Source: Mesorhizobium sp. SARCC-RB16n (GTDB lineage Bacteria; Pseudomonadota; Alphaproteobacteria; Rhizobiales; Rhizobiaceae). From it: a stretch of 58,425 nucleotides of DNA. The stretch covers positions 1 through 58,425 of the forward strand of contig NZ_ML703256.1 of NCBI RefSeq assembly GCF_008520305.1, read 5' to 3'. The position numbers and the translations under genes were made by a program. Below, one piece after another: positions 1 to 14,613 of this stretch (its first letter is position 1; the number at the start of each line of letters is the position of its first letter). The notes under the pieces were generated by a model. The model searched no databases and was not told where the DNA came from. It saw only the letters and a list, made by a program, of their open reading frames with translations.

Positions 1-29
1 ATGCACCATCAAACCCTGGGATCAAACAT

Positions 30-1658
30 CTAAGCAGCGCGATTGCCGGAAAACACCGCCGGAGCCAGCGGCTCGCGGCCAAGGATCAGATCAGCGCCCT
101 TTTCGCCGACCATGATGGTTGGTGCGTTGGTGTTCGAAGAAGGCACACGCGGCATCACCGATGCGTCGCAGACGCGCAAGCCTTCCATACCGCGCAGCCT
201 GAGGTCGGGGGTCACCACCGCCATCTCGTCATGGCCCATGCGGCAGGTGCCGACCGGGTGGTGGTCGGTCTTGGACGTGCGGCACGCAAAGTCGATCAGA
301 TCTTCGTCGCTGGCGAGCGACGGACCGGGCAGCACCTCGCGCAGCACATAGGGGGCAAGTGCCTTCTGCCGCATGATCTCTCGGGCCAGCCGCAGCCCCT
401 TCAGCGACATGGCGCGGTCATAGGGATCGGACCAGTAGTTGGGGTCGATCAGCGGATGGTCGGTGGGATCGGCGCTTTTCAGCCGCACCGTGCCGCGAGA
501 GCGCGGCCGCAGGAAGGCCGAGTTCAAGGTGACGCCCGGGTTTTTCAGCTTCTCGACGCCGGCTTCGATGCCGGAGCCGAGACCCAGATGGAACTGGATG
601 TCGGGCGAGGCGGCGGTCGGGTCGGCGTACCAGAAGCCGCCGGTCTCGAACAGGCTGGAGGCGACCGGTCCTTTCTTCAGCAGCAGGTATTGCAGGCCGG
701 CCCAGGCCGTGCGGTGCAGCTTGGCGTAATTGTCGTAGGTGTGGTCGCCGGTGCATTCGGCGATGACGAACAGGTCGAGATGGTCCTGCATGTTGGAGCC
801 GACGCCGGGCAGATCGTGCACGGGCTTGACGCCGACCGATTTCAGATGGTCGGCCGGGCCGATGCCCGACTGCATCAGAAGCTTCGGCGAGCCGATCGCG
901 CCGGAGGAGACGATCACCTCGCGGTCGGCGCGCAGGGTCTTCTTCTCGCCGCCCGGCCTGTCGACCACCTCGACGCCGATGGCGCGGCCGTTCTCGACGA
1001 CAATGCGGGTTACCAGCACATCGGTCCGGACCGTGAGGTTCTTGCGGGCGCGGATCGGCCTGAGATAGGCGACGGACGCTGACGAGCGCCGGGCGTCCTT
1101 CTGGGTAAGCTGGTAGTAGCCAACGCCTTCCTGACTGGCGCCGTTGAAATCCGGGTTGAAAGGAATGCCCATCTCCTGGCCGGCGCGGAAATAGGCTTCG
1201 CAGATCGGCAGCGGCGAGATCGGGTTGGAGACGCCGAGCGGGCCCTGGTCGCCGTGGAAATCGTTGGCGTAGCGCTGGTTGTTCTCGGCGCGTTTGAAAT
1301 AGGGCAGCACGTCGCGATAGCCCCAGCCCGCAAGACCCTCTTCCTTCTCCCAGGTATCATAGTCGCGGGCATTGCCGCGTGTGTAGATCTGGGCATTGAT
1401 GGAGGAACCTCCTCCGACCACCTTGGCCTGCGTGTACCAGAAGGCGCGGTCCTTCATGTGTTTCTGCGGCACCGTCGACCAGCCCCAGGAGGCAATGCCC
1501 TTGGTCATCTTTGCAAAGCCCGCAGGCATATGGATATAGGGGTGCCAGTCCTTGCCGCCGGCTTCGAGCAGCAGCACGGAAGTGGAGGGATCCTCGCTAA
1601 GCCGGTTGGCCAACACGCAGCCGGCCGGGCCGGCGCCCACAATGATGTAGTCGGTCAT
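30..1658 (-). CDS. GMC family FAD-dependent oxidoreductase (choline dehydrogenase-like)
   Basis: A 542-residue flavoprotein of the glucose-methanol-choline family, which oxidises an alcohol or sugar hydroxyl with FAD. The FAD dinucleotide-binding glycines (VGAGPAG) sit at about residues 7-13. The C-terminal block carries the family's His (HHPVGTCRMG, 466-475) and Asn (SSNTNAPT, about 511) that form the active site. The length and the VGGGSSINAQIYTRG segment match choline dehydrogenase-type members, but the substrate cannot be read from sequence. There is no signal peptide, so it is probably cytoplasmic. It is the last gene of the catabolic operon, 12 bp after the SDR stop. A choline role is unlikely because no betaine genes are near. 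Confidence 0.9.
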   Translation of the reverse strand: MTDYIIVGAGPAGCVLANRLSEDPSTSVLLLEAGGKDWHPYIHMPAGFAKMTKGIASWGWSTVPQKHMKDRAFWYTQAKVVGGGSSINAQIYTRGNARDYDTWEKEEGLAGWGYRDVLPYFKRAENNQRYANDFHGDQGPLGVSNPISPLPICEAYFRAGQEMGIPFNPDFNGASQEGVGYYQLTQKDARRSSASVAYLRPIRARKNLTVRTDVLVTRIVVENGRAIGVEVVDRPGGEKKTLRADREVIVSSGAIGSPKLLMQSGIGPADHLKSVGVKPVHDLPGVGSNMQDHLDLFVIAECTGDHTYDNYAKLHRTAWAGLQYLLLKKGPVASSLFETGGFWYADPTAASPDIQFHLGLGSGIEAGVEKLKNPGVTLNSAFLRPRSRGTVRLKSADPTDHPLIDPNYWSDPYDRAMSLKGLRLAREIMRQKALAPYVLREVLPGPSLASDEDLIDFACRTSKTDHHPVGTCRMGHDEMAVVTPDLRLRGMEGLRVCDASVMPRVPSSNTNAPTIMVGEKGADLILGREPLAPAVFSGNRAA

Positions 1659-1670
1659 TATCTCATCCGT

Positions 1671-2432
1671 TCATAGCCGGGGCACGGAAAGCGCGCCGTC
1701 GACATTGATGATCGAGCCGGTCGAAAAGCCCAGTCTGCCGGCAGCGAGCGCTGCCACCATGGCGCCGATGTCGGAGGCTTCGCCCCAGCGTTTCGCCGGC
1801 ACCAAGCCGCCTTCGATCAAAGCGTCGTATTTGGCGCTCACGCCTGCCGTCATGTCGGTGCGGATGATGCCCGGCCGGAGCTCGAACACGCCGATGTTTT
1901 CCGGAGCGAGCCTGAGCGCCAGGTTCTTCACCCACATGGAAAGCCCGGCTTTCGACATGCAATATTCGGAGCGTTCCGGAGAGGCCATCTCGGCGCTGAC
2001 CGAGGTGATGGTGATGATCGACTTTGGATGATCGCCGGGCTGGCGGAGCATCGCCTTGGCGACGGCCTGGCTGAGGAAGACGGTGCCACGCAGGTTGATG
2101 CCAAGCGCGCGGTCGAAATTGTCGGGTTTGAGGTCCAGCAGGTCGCCACGCACCACGGCGCCGACACCGGCATTGTTGACCAGGCAGTCGATGCGGCCGA
2201 AGGCCCGCAGGGCAGCGTCGACAAGTGTGGTGTGAGCGGAAAGATCGGCGATGTCGCAAGGATGGTAAGCGAAGGCCGCGCCACGCTCTATAATGTTTTC
2301 TATCAGCCGTTTGGCGGGGCTATCGGCAAGATCGGCGACCAGGATGTCGAAGCCGGTATCGGCCAGCGCCTCGGCGCAGGCAAGCCCAATGCCGCGCGCG
2401 CCGCCGGTGACGATGGCTGCGGGACGGGTCAT
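1671..2432 (-). CDS. SDR family NAD(P)-dependent oxidoreductase
   Basis: A 253-residue classical short-chain dehydrogenase/reductase, interconverting a hydroxyl and a keto group with NAD(P). The cofactor motif TGGARGIG is at residues 9-16, NNAG at 86-89, and the catalytic Ser144, Tyr157 and Lys161 (YCMSK) are all present, so the enzyme should be active. It resembles 3-oxoacyl-ACP reductase (FabG)-type annotations, but the setting between two GMC oxidoreductases in a transport/catabolic operon argues for a sugar- or polyol-type substrate. Its start overlaps the upstream GMC gene by 4 bp (ATGA), indicating translational coupling. The exact substrate is unknown. Confidence 0.92.
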   Translation of the reverse strand: MTRPAAIVTGGARGIGLACAEALADTGFDILVADLADSPAKRLIENIIERGAAFAYHPCDIADLSAHTTLVDAALRAFGRIDCLVNNAGVGAVVRGDLLDLKPDNFDRALGINLRGTVFLSQAVAKAMLRQPGDHPKSIITITSVSAEMASPERSEYCMSKAGLSMWVKNLALRLAPENIGVFELRPGIIRTDMTAGVSAKYDALIEGGLVPAKRWGEASDIGAMVAALAAGRLGFSTGSIINVDGALSVPRL

Positions 2433-3931
2433 GCGGCAAGCTCTGTCTTGCGGATGTGGTCCGCCACCCGCAGCGCCTGGGCGGCGATCGACAGCGCCGG
2501 GTTAACGGCGGCCGAGTTCGGCAGGAAACTAGCATCGACGACGAAAAGGTTCCGGTGGTCGAAGGCACGGCAGAACGGATCGAGCGGCGACGTTGCCGGA
2601 TCGTCGCCCATCTTCACCGTGCCGCATTGATGCGAGGGCGTGCGCTTGTCGAAAGGGCGCGACAGCACGAGGGGATAACCGCAGGCACGAAAATTCTCGC
2701 GCATCACCTTGGTCAGCCCGTCGAGCGACTGCATGTTGGAGCGCCGCCATTGCATGACGATGTCCTTGCCGTCGACCATGATGCGGCTTTCGGGATCGGG
2801 CAGGTCCTCGCACATCAGGTACCAGTCGACGGCGTGGCCGGCCATGAAGTCGAGCACGAATTTCGGCACCCGTTTCACATTGGCCTTGAGCATGTTGCCG
2901 TCGATCTTGCCGAGAAGCTGGACATTGCCGAGCGGTTTGCCGCCCTTGCCGTCCGTGAGATAATAGTCGTTCAGCATCAGCGTCTTCTGGTAGACGGCAT
3001 CGTTCCTGCGGCGCGGATCGATCGCCAGCATGGCGCTCGAATTGTGGTTCATGAAGTTGCGGCCAACCTGGTCGGAGCGGTTGGCCAGGCCCTTGCCGTC
3101 AGGTGAAGGCGAGCGCAACAGGATGACGGCGGAATTGACCGCACCGGCGGAGAGGATGACCAGTTTCGGCGACAGCTTTTTCAGCTCGCCGTTCTGGCGA
3201 TAGTGAACGGCCGAAATGGTTTTGCCGTCCGGCGCAGTCTCGAGATATTCGACATAGGCGCCGGTTTCGAGCTTGATGTTCGGATCGGTCAGGGCCGCCG
3301 CCAGCGGTGCCGTCTGGGCGTCCATCTTGCCCTGACCAGTGTTCGGGAAGGCATCCCAGCCGGTCCTGCCCTCCCTGAGCCAGGTGTCGATGTCGACGCC
3401 GAGCGGCAGCGAGGCCGGATGCAGGCCGAGCCCCTTGAGCTCGGCGCGGGCACGCGCGATCGGCGCCTCGTCGGGCACCGGCTTGAAGGCGTAGGGAACC
3501 GAATGAAAAGGCTCGGTCGGATCCTCGCCGAGCGCGCCGCGCACGCGGAAAAGCTGCTCTGCTTTCGAATACCAAGGCTCGAATTCGTCATAGGAGAACG
3601 GCCATGCCGGCGAGACGCCGCCAAAGTGTTCCATGTCGGAAAAGTCTTCTTTGCGGTAGCGGATCAACACCGCGCCGAAGAATTTGGAGTTGCCGCCGAC
3701 GTAATAATAGTTGCCGGGGTTGAAGGACGCGCCGCCGGCCTCGCGCCACATCTCCTTCGGCCGGTAATGGCCGTCAACGAAGATGGCGCGTGTGTCGCGC
3801 GCGTGCGGCGTTACCGACAACGGCTCGCCGCGCTCCAGCATCAGGATGGAGGCGCCGCTGCCGGCCAGGCCGGCGGCGATCGTGGCGCCGCCGATGCCGG
3901 AGCCGATGATGACGATGTCGGGGTTTGCCAT
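2429..3931 (-). CDS. GMC family oxidoreductase (second, divergent type)
   Basis: A 500-residue FAD enzyme of the GMC family, only distantly similar to the other GMC protein of this operon. The FAD motif IIGSGIGGA is at residues 8-16. The C-terminal active-site block has His434 (HQCGTVKMGDD) and Asn477 (NPALSIAA), as in gluconate-dehydrogenase/pyranose-oxidase-like members. Two different GMC enzymes in one operon suggest oxidation of two hydroxyls, or of a substrate and a later intermediate. No twin-arginine or Sec signal is visible. It lies 107 bp after the ABC ATPase gene, a spacer filled by a RIME-like repeat, and overlaps the SDR by 4 bp. Confidence 0.9.
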   Translation of the reverse strand: MANPDIVIIGSGIGGATIAAGLAGSGASILMLERGEPLSVTPHARDTRAIFVDGHYRPKEMWREAGGASFNPGNYYYVGGNSKFFGAVLIRYRKEDFSDMEHFGGVSPAWPFSYDEFEPWYSKAEQLFRVRGALGEDPTEPFHSVPYAFKPVPDEAPIARARAELKGLGLHPASLPLGVDIDTWLREGRTGWDAFPNTGQGKMDAQTAPLAAALTDPNIKLETGAYVEYLETAPDGKTISAVHYRQNGELKKLSPKLVILSAGAVNSAVILLRSPSPDGKGLANRSDQVGRNFMNHNSSAMLAIDPRRRNDAVYQKTLMLNDYYLTDGKGGKPLGNVQLLGKIDGNMLKANVKRVPKFVLDFMAGHAVDWYLMCEDLPDPESRIMVDGKDIVMQWRRSNMQSLDGLTKVMRENFRACGYPLVLSRPFDKRTPSHQCGTVKMGDDPATSPLDPFCRAFDHRNLFVVDASFLPNSAAVNPALSIAAQALRVADHIRKTELAA

Positions 3932-3937
3932 CGCCTA

Positions 3938-4038
3938 AAGCGCGCCGCGTTTGAATTGACACATGCGACGCGCTTCAGGTCTTTTGTTTTGATGCATGTC
4001 GTTGCCCCAAAACCGGATCCACTTTTGGGCGACACGCA

Positions 4039-4040
<2 letters not shown>
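3938..4040. repeat. RIME-like mosaic palindrome, copy 1
   Basis: There are two consecutive imperfect palindromes. The first arm pair is AAGCGCGCCG (3938-3947) with CGACGCGCTT. The second runs from GATGCATGTCG (3991) to CGACACGCATC (ending 4040). The second palindrome is shared with the copies at 17736, 18886, 39665, 54599 and 58399, while the first is of a different type, so the element is a mosaic. It lies inside the operon between the ATPase and GMC genes and overlaps the last two bases of the ATPase gene. Confidence 0.75.
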
Positions 4041-5154
<1,114 letters not shown>

Positions 5155-5158
5155 TGGA

Positions 5159-6103
5159 TTATCCTTTGACGGCGCCGGCCATCAGACCGCGCACGAAATA
5201 GCGGCCGGCGAGCACATAGACGAGAAGGGTGGGAAGTGCGGCGATCATCGCCGCCGCCATGTTGACGTTGTATTCGACGACGCCGGTCGAGGTGTTGACG
5301 ACGTTGTTGAGCGCCACCGTCATCGGCATCGCGTCACCGGTGCCGGCATAGGCGGAGGCGAACAGGAAGTCGTTCCAGATGTTGGTGAACTGGTAGATAA
5401 CGGTGACGACGAAGATCGGCATCGAGTTCGGCAGCATGATGCGCCGGAAGATCTGGAAGAAGGAAGCGCCGTCCACCTGCGCGGCCTTGACCAGTTCCGT
5501 CGGGAATGCCTCGTAATAGTTGCGGAAGAACAGCGTGGTGAAGCCGATGCCGTAGACGACATGGACGAAGACCAGGTTGACCGTCGAATTGCCGAGGCCG
5601 AAGCTGGTTCCGACCGTGTTCTGCAGCGTCACGCCGAACCGGCCGAGGCTGCCCAGGATCGTCGCCATCGGCAGTAGCACCGACTGGAATGGAATGAAGC
5701 AGGCAAACAGCATCAGCCCAAACACCAGCGTCGCGCCGCGAAAACGCCATTTGGTCAGCACGTAGCCATTGAGCGCGCCGAGCATGGTCGAGATCAGCAC
5801 GGCGGGAACCACCATCTTGATGGAGTTCCAGAAATAACCCTTGATGCCGGCGCAGGTGAGGCCGACGCAGGTTTCGCCCCAGGCTTTCAGCCAGGGCTCG
5901 AAGGTCGGCGCCTTGGGCAGCGAAAGCATGTTGCCGTTCTGGATCTCGTCCATGGTCTTGAACGAGGTCACCAGCATGACGAAAAGCGGCATCAGATAGA
6001 ACAGCGCGAACAGCGCCAGAAGCCCGTAGATGACGATGCGGTTGACGATCTTGACGTTGACGCCGCCGCTGGCCTGGCGGGCGGGAGTGGTCACGGCGCT
6101 CAT
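5159..6103 (-). CDS. ABC transporter permease, MalG/UgpE-like
   Basis: A 314-residue integral membrane permease of the CUT1 family. Hydrophobic segments run from about residue 28 (LLALFALFYLMPLFVMLVTS) to the C-terminus. The EAA loop that docks on the ATPase is seen as ELVKAAQVDGASFFQIFRRI, followed by LPNSMPI. It starts within the 3' end of the other permease gene (4-bp overlap) and ends 4 bp before the ATPase gene, typical of coupled importer subunits. By position and type it is the second permease of a sugar or polyol importer. Confidence 0.95.
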   Translation of the reverse strand: MSAVTTPARQASGGVNVKIVNRIVIYGLLALFALFYLMPLFVMLVTSFKTMDEIQNGNMLSLPKAPTFEPWLKAWGETCVGLTCAGIKGYFWNSIKMVVPAVLISTMLGALNGYVLTKWRFRGATLVFGLMLFACFIPFQSVLLPMATILGSLGRFGVTLQNTVGTSFGLGNSTVNLVFVHVVYGIGFTTLFFRNYYEAFPTELVKAAQVDGASFFQIFRRIMLPNSMPIFVVTVIYQFTNIWNDFLFASAYAGTGDAMPMTVALNNVVNTSTGVVEYNVNMAAAMIAALPTLLVYVLAGRYFVRGLMAGAVKG

Positions 6104-7056
6104 CGCGACTTCTCCCTGAGTTCCGAATAGAGATAGGGCACGATGATGGCGACGATGGTCATCAGCATGATCACGGCACTTGCCGAACCGACGGCCATTT
6201 CGTTGCGCTTGAAGGTGTACTCATACATGAAATTAGAGGGCAGCCATGCCGAACCGCCGGGGCCACCGCTGGTCAGCGCCACGACCAGGTCGTAGGATTT
6301 GATGGCAAGGTGCGCGAGCACGATGAAGGCCGACAGGAAGATCGGCCGCAGCAGTGGAATGACGATGCGGCGGTAGAGCTGGAAGGTGGTGGCGCCGTCG
6401 ATCTGCGCCGCCTTCATGATCTCGCCGTCAATGCCGCGCAGGCCAGCCAGGAACATCGCCATGATGAAGCCGGAGGCCTGCCAGACGCCGGCGATGACCA
6501 CCGTGTAGATGACGAAATCCTTGTTCTTGATCCAGTCGAAATGGAAGCTCGTCCAGCCCCATTGATGCAAGGTTTGTTCGAGGCCGAGGCCAGGGTCGAG
6601 AAACCACTTCCAGGCGACGCCGGTAACGATGAAGGACAGCGCCATCGGGTAGAGATAGATCGGGCGCAGCACACCTTCACCGCGAATCTTCTGGTCGAGC
6701 AGGATGGCCAGGAACAGGCCGAGCGCCAGGCAGATGGCGATATAGAGAAAGCCGAAAATGCCCATATTGGTGATCGACGTGTACCAGCTCGATGGCGGAT
6801 CGGTGTCGAAGGTCCAGTTCCACAGCCGCTGGTAAGCGCGGCCGCCTGTTATGGCGTAGGACGGGAAGGTCTTGGAATTGGTGAAGGACAGATAGATCGT
6901 CCACAGGATGAAGCCGTAGACGAAGACGACGGTGATGGCGAAGCTCGGCGCCAGCACGATCTTGGGCAAGGCTTCCTGCAGGCGCGAGCGCACCGAGGCG
7001 CGCGGGCGGGCATGCTCCGGCGTCAGCTTGATCTGGCTTGTCGCAACTGTGCTCAT
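6100..7056 (-). CDS. ABC transporter permease, MalF/UgpA-like
   Basis: A 318-residue membrane permease, partner of the MalG-like protein. The EAA motif is GEIMKAAQIDGATTFQLYRR followed by IVIPLLRPI. I start it at the ATG at 7056 because GGGAGGAA stands six bases upstream. A longer open frame reaching 7137 would have to translate through the strong hairpin after the binding-protein gene and is less likely. The N-terminal region of about 30 residues before the first membrane helix is polar, as in MalF-type short versions. It overlaps the next permease by 4 bp. Confidence 0.93.
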   Translation of the reverse strand: MSTVATSQIKLTPEHARPRASVRSRLQEALPKIVLAPSFAITVVFVYGFILWTIYLSFTNSKTFPSYAITGGRAYQRLWNWTFDTDPPSSWYTSITNMGIFGFLYIAICLALGLFLAILLDQKIRGEGVLRPIYLYPMALSFIVTGVAWKWFLDPGLGLEQTLHQWGWTSFHFDWIKNKDFVIYTVVIAGVWQASGFIMAMFLAGLRGIDGEIMKAAQIDGATTFQLYRRIVIPLLRPIFLSAFIVLAHLAIKSYDLVVALTSGGPGGSAWLPSNFMYEYTFKRNEMAVGSASAVIMLMTIVAIIVPYLYSELREKSR

Positions 7057-7103
7057 GGGGTTCCTCCCGTCGGCGTCCGGCCGACCGGCCTCACGGACCG
7101 GGG

Positions 7104-7129
7104 ACCTTCCCCGCCGGAGCGGGGAAGGT
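7104..7129 (-). repeat. Intercistronic hairpin after the binding-protein gene
   Basis: A perfect 11-bp stem (ACCTTCCCCGC / GCGGGGAAGGT) with a 4-base loop. It is located 18 bp after the binding-protein stop and about 50 bp before the permease start. There is no T-run in the direction of transcription, so it is more likely an mRNA-stabilising or attenuating structure than a full terminator. Similar hairpins follow binding-protein genes in other ABC operons and raise their product relative to permeases. Confidence 0.6.
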
Positions 7130-7146
7130 GTTTTCATGCTTAACGC

Positions 7147-8400
7147 TTACTTGGCGTCGTCGATCGCCTTGACCAATTCGGTCACGGCCTCGTCCGAGGT
7201 CTTGATCTGACCGTGGACGAACTTGGAGACGACGTCCTTGTAGGCATTGGCGACGGCCGGAGGCGCGCCGTAGCCCTGGGCGAGCGAGCCGAACAGCGTT
7301 CCGCCTTCATTGGCCTTCTTCAGGTCGGCGATACCCTTCTTGCCGCAAGCGTCGAAGTCGGTGTCAGGCACGTCGGTCCGGGCCGGAACCGAACCCTTGA
7401 CGACGTTGAAGGCCGACTGGAAGCTCTTCGACAGGGTAGCGGTGGCCAGAGCGATCTGGGCGGCCTTGCGGTCGTCCGGGACGTTGAACATGCCGAACAT
7501 GTCGGAGTTGTAGATCACCGAGCCATCGGTACCCGGGAAGCGATAGCAGAGGAAATCGGTGCCCGGGGTCTTGTTGGCGGCGTGGAATTCGCCCTTGGCC
7601 CAGTCGCCCATGACCTGCACCAGCGCATCGCCCTTGATGACCATGGCGGTGGCGAGGTTCCAGTCGCGACCCGAGAAGTTCGGGTCGACATAGGTGACCA
7701 GCTTGGCCAGGTTGTCGAACGACTTCTTCATCGTGTCGGACTTGAGCGACGCGTCGTCGAGGTCGTTCATCGCCTTCTTGTAGAATTCCGGCCCGCCGGT
7801 CGACAGCACGACGGAATCGAACATGGTGGCTTCCTGCCAGTTCTGGCCACCAAGCGCGAGCGGGGTGACACCGGCAGCCTTGGCCTTGTCGAGCAATGCC
7901 ACGAAGTCGTCGAAGGTCTTCGGCTCAGTGCCGCCGATCTTGTCCATCACCGCCTTGTTGATCCACAGCCAGTTGACGGAGTGGACGTTGACCGGAGCGG
8001 CAACCCACTTGCCGTCATAGACGGAGAACTTCTGCAGGGCGGCCGGAACCGATTTGTCCCAGCCTTCCTTCTTTGCCGTCTCGGTGAGGTCGCCCATGAC
8101 ACCGGCCGCGGCATAGTCGAGCACGGTGTAGCCAAGCATCTGCGAGGCGGTCGGATAGTTGCCGGCCGCGACCATCGCCTTCAGCGCGGTCATCGCGGCA
8201 TCGCCGCCGCCGCCGGCCACCGGCACGTCCTTCCAGGCATAGCCTTCCTTGGCCAGATCCTGCTTGAGCACGTTGAGGGCGGCCGCTTCGCCGCCCGACG
8301 TCCACCAATGCAGCATCTGCACTTCCTTGACGTCCGCGGCGTGGGCCGAGAACGCAAAGCTTGTCGCAAGAGCCGTTCCGATAAGCAGTTTGCGCAACAT
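7147..8400 (-). CDS. ABC transporter substrate-binding protein (carbohydrate type)
   Basis: A 417-residue periplasmic binding protein, solute-binding family 1. I choose the ATG at 8400 because it gives a clean Sec signal peptide ([21 protein letters not shown], cut after about residue 21) and is preceded by GGGAGGAA. The longer open frame to 8682 runs antisense into the aldehyde dehydrogenase 3' end and should be ignored. The mature protein begins with the family's [16 protein letters not shown]-like start, typical of glucose/oligosaccharide binders of the GtsA type. It captures the substrate for the two permeases downstream. The ligand is unknown. Confidence 0.94.
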   Translation of the reverse strand: MLRKLLIGTALATSFAFSAHAADVKEVQMLHWWTSGGEAAALNVLKQDLAKEGYAWKDVPVAGGGGDAAMTALKAMVAAGNYPTASQMLGYTVLDYAAAGVMGDLTETAKKEGWDKSVPAALQKFSVYDGKWVAAPVNVHSVNWLWINKAVMDKIGGTEPKTFDDFVALLDKAKAAGVTPLALGGQNWQEATMFDSVVLSTGGPEFYKKAMNDLDDASLKSDTMKKSFDNLAKLVTYVDPNFSGRDWNLATAMVIKGDALVQVMGDWAKGEFHAANKTPGTDFLCYRFPGTDGSVIYNSDMFGMFNVPDDRKAAQIALATATLSKSFQSAFNVVKGSVPARTDVPDTDFDACGKKGIADLKKANEGGTLFGSLAQGYGAPPAVANAYKDVVSKFVHGQIKTSDEAVTELVKAIDDAK

Positions 8401-8459
8401 GTACTTCCTCCCTTGTTGCAACTCACATGACCGGCGGATGGCCGCCGGGGTTTCCCAAC

Positions 8460-9971
8460 TCAGCCGACCCACCAACCGGTGCGCTGGCCTCGATGAAACT
8501 GGATTGTCTTTTCCTCGGTATAGTCCTCGACGGCGCGCTTGCCGAGTTCGCGGCCCAGGCCCGACTGCTTGTAGCCGCCGAATGGCAGTTCTGGATAACC
8601 TTCCATGAACGTGTTCACCCAGACCGTCCCCGAACGCACGCCTCGCGCCACCGACATACAGGTGTCGATGCTGGCGCTCCACACGCCCGCCGACAGACCA
8701 TAGGGCGTGTTGTTGGCGATGTGCAACGCCTTTTCAATCGTTTCAAAAGTCAGCACCGACAGCACCGGCCCGAATACTTCCTCGCGGGCGACGGCCATGT
8801 TTTCGGTGACGTCGCGTAAGATCGTCGGATCAAGATATTGGCCGGCATTGGAAGGGAGCTGGCCGCCGCCGCTGTAGATGCTGCCGCCATCACTCGCGGC
8901 TGCCGTCACGTAGTCGGTCACCTTGGCCAGATGGTCGGACGAAATCATCGCACCGACCTTGGTCCTGATATCGAGCGGATCGCCTACGGGTACTCTGGCG
9001 GTCAACGCCTTCACGGCGGCAAGGAAGTCATCGGCGATCGCCTCGTGCACGATCAGCCGGCTGCCGGCATTGCAGCATTCGCCGGCATTGAAGAAGCCGC
9101 CGAACACCGCTGCATCGGCGGCCGCCTCGAGATCGGCATCGGGGAAGACGATCTGGCCGTTCTTGCCGCCGAGTTCCATCGAGACCTTCTTCAGGGAATT
9201 CGAAGCCGCCGCCATGGTCATCTTGCCGACACGGGTGGAGCCGGTGAACGAAACCATCTCGACCAGCGGATGGCTGACCATTGGCGCGCCGACATCGGCG
9301 CCCAGCCCGGCGAGGATGTTGACGACGCCAGCGGGAACGCCGGCTTCGAGCAGGATGTCGCCAAGCACGAAGGTCGAGGCCGAGGTCATCTCGCTCGGCT
9401 TGACCACCGCCGTGCAGCCGGCGGCCAGCGCGAAGGGCAGTTTCTGGCTGACGATGAGGAACGGGAAATTCCACGGCGTGATGATCGAGACGACGCCGAT
9501 CGGCTCGCGCAGCACGACACCCAGCATGGCATCGCCGAGATTGGCGTAGCTTTCACCGTGCAACGTGCGGGCGAGCGAAGCGGCATAGCGCCAGATGTCG
9601 ACTGCCCCGCCGATCTCGCCGCGCGCCTGGGCGATCGGCTTGCCGGATTCCAGCGCATCGAGCCGGGCGATCTCTTCCAGCCGGGTTTCGATCAAGTCGG
9701 CAGCCTTGAGCAGGATCGCGGCGCGCTCGGCCGCTTTCATGCGCGGCCAGGGACCGGTCTCGAAAGCCCTGTGCGCCGCTTGCATCGCGGCTTCCACTTC
9801 GCCAGCACCTGCCTGCGCATAGCGCGAAACGGTGAAGCCGTGGCCGGGGCTCTTGCGTTCCAGCATGCGGCCGTCGCGGGCATCGACATGCTTGCCGTCA
9901 ATCAGAAGTTTGTATGCCTTGGGCGCGGCGGAGGCCTCGGCAGGCATGGAAATCTTGAGAGGTGCATTCAT
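8460..9971 (-). CDS. NAD(P)-dependent aldehyde dehydrogenase
   Basis: A 503-residue class-1/2-type aldehyde dehydrogenase, converting an aldehyde to a carboxylate. FTGSTRVG (242-249) marks the cofactor region, Glu266 lies in ELGGK, and the catalytic Cys is Cys300 in GECCNAGSR. The usual GQxC motif has Glu in place of Gln here, a mild oddity. The family also covers betaine-aldehyde and gamma-glutamylaminobutyraldehyde dehydrogenases. In this operon it most simply oxidises the aldehyde made by a GMC enzyme, giving the acid that the CoA-transferase would activate. It is 17 bp after the enoyl-CoA hydratase gene and 59 bp before the binding-protein gene. Confidence 0.94.
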   Translation of the reverse strand: MNAPLKISMPAEASAAPKAYKLLIDGKHVDARDGRMLERKSPGHGFTVSRYAQAGAGEVEAAMQAAHRAFETGPWPRMKAAERAAILLKAADLIETRLEEIARLDALESGKPIAQARGEIGGAVDIWRYAASLARTLHGESYANLGDAMLGVVLREPIGVVSIITPWNFPFLIVSQKLPFALAAGCTAVVKPSEMTSASTFVLGDILLEAGVPAGVVNILAGLGADVGAPMVSHPLVEMVSFTGSTRVGKMTMAAASNSLKKVSMELGGKNGQIVFPDADLEAAADAAVFGGFFNAGECCNAGSRLIVHEAIADDFLAAVKALTARVPVGDPLDIRTKVGAMISSDHLAKVTDYVTAAASDGGSIYSGGGQLPSNAGQYLDPTILRDVTENMAVAREEVFGPVLSVLTFETIEKALHIANNTPYGLSAGVWSASIDTCMSVARGVRSGTVWVNTFMEGYPELPFGGYKQSGLGRELGKRAVEDYTEEKTIQFHRGQRTGWWVG

Positions 9972-9988
9972 GTGATTTCCACTCTGTC

Positions 9989-10757
9989 CTAGGAACGCGA
10001 AAACACGGGTTTCTGCTTGGTCTTGAAAGAGCCGACGCCGGCCTTGAGATCGCCCGTCAGCGCTATGAAGCCGCTGGCCAAGGCTTCGGTCGCGGCAGCG
10101 CTTTCCTCGCCTTCTGCAACGGCGATCATCAGCTTGGCGGCCTCGGTTGCCAGCGGGCCGCGTTCTGCGATCTTTTCGGCCCAGGCCTCGGCTTCGGCAG
10201 ACGCCTTGCCGGTCTCGACGACACGATCGACAACGCCAAGCGCAAGCGCGTCGGCCGCAAGCAGGATTTCTCCGCCCAGTGCCATGCGACGCACCGTCTG
10301 TGCGCCGAAGCGGCGTACGGCGCGCTGCGTGCCGGACCAGCCGGGGACGACGCCGATCGAGGTTTCGGGGAAGCCAAGCTTGATTTGCGCCTCTGCGACG
10401 CGGAAATCACAAGCGATGGCCAGTTCCAGCCCGCCGCCCAGCGCGTGGCCCGACAGCACGGCGATGGTCGGTTGCCTGAGCCGCGCCAGCCGGTCGAAGA
10501 CGCGGTGGCCGTAGCGCACCCACTGGACCTGGAAATCGGCGGCGCTCATACCGCCCCAGGCCTCGACATCGCCGCCAGCGCAAAAGCCCTTGCCTTCGCC
10601 GCATATAAGCACGACGCGCACACTTTCGGCGCTTTCCGCCTCATCGAGCGCCGCTTCCAGCGCGCGCAGCATCGGGATGTCGAGTGCGTTGAACTTTTCG
10701 GGCCGGCGCAAGGTGACGACCCCGATTGCGCCATCCTGCTCGAAGGTGACGAGGCGC

Positions 10758-10765
<8 letters not shown>
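9989..10765 (-). CDS. Enoyl-CoA hydratase/isomerase family protein
   Basis: A 258-residue crotonase-fold protein. The oxyanion-hole segments are visible as GEGKGFCAGGDVEAWG and LSGHALGGGLELAIACDFRVA. The second segment is followed by LGFPETSIGVVPGWSGTQR, where the ETSIG Glu corresponds to one family catalytic acid. It probably hydrates, isomerises or cleaves an acyl-CoA made by the CoA-transferase. I start at 10765, which overlaps the upstream stop by 8 bp; an in-frame ATG nine codons earlier is possible. Crotonase-fold proteins catalyse many reactions, so the exact chemistry is open. Confidence 0.92.
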
Positions 10766-14427
<3,662 letters not shown>

Positions 14428-14460
14428 CCAGATATCCTCCCCGGTTTTCTCACTCAATTT

Positions 14461-14476
14461 ATTGGAACGTTCTAAT
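14461..14476. promoter_or_regulatory. LacI-type operator 1
   Basis: ATTGGAACGTTCTAAT is an inverted repeat with 7 of 8 paired positions and a central CG, the form preferred by LacI-family repressors. It lies 34 bp upstream of the lacI start, so it overlaps the likely 5' leader or promoter of the catabolic operon. Confidence 0.8.
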
Positions 14477-14613
14477 CCCCGCATCCTGGATGAGTCAACC
14501 GGGATTTTTTCTCAGTCAGACGATGCGGTCAGAAATCGCGCCACTGAAGGGTTCCGTGTTGCAACGCAGCATTGGTTGGCAGGCTCAGTTCGAATCCTAA
14601 AGGTTCTTGATTT

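Noticed and set aside
30-1658. Choline dehydrogenase (betA) for glycine betaine synthesis
   Set aside because: Family-level similarity only; no betB/betI/betC neighbours, and it lies at the end of a sugar-type transporter operon.
7057-7137. 27-residue N-terminal extension of the MalF-like permease
   Set aside because: It would be translated from the intercistronic hairpin; the ATG at 7056 has a strong ribosome site.
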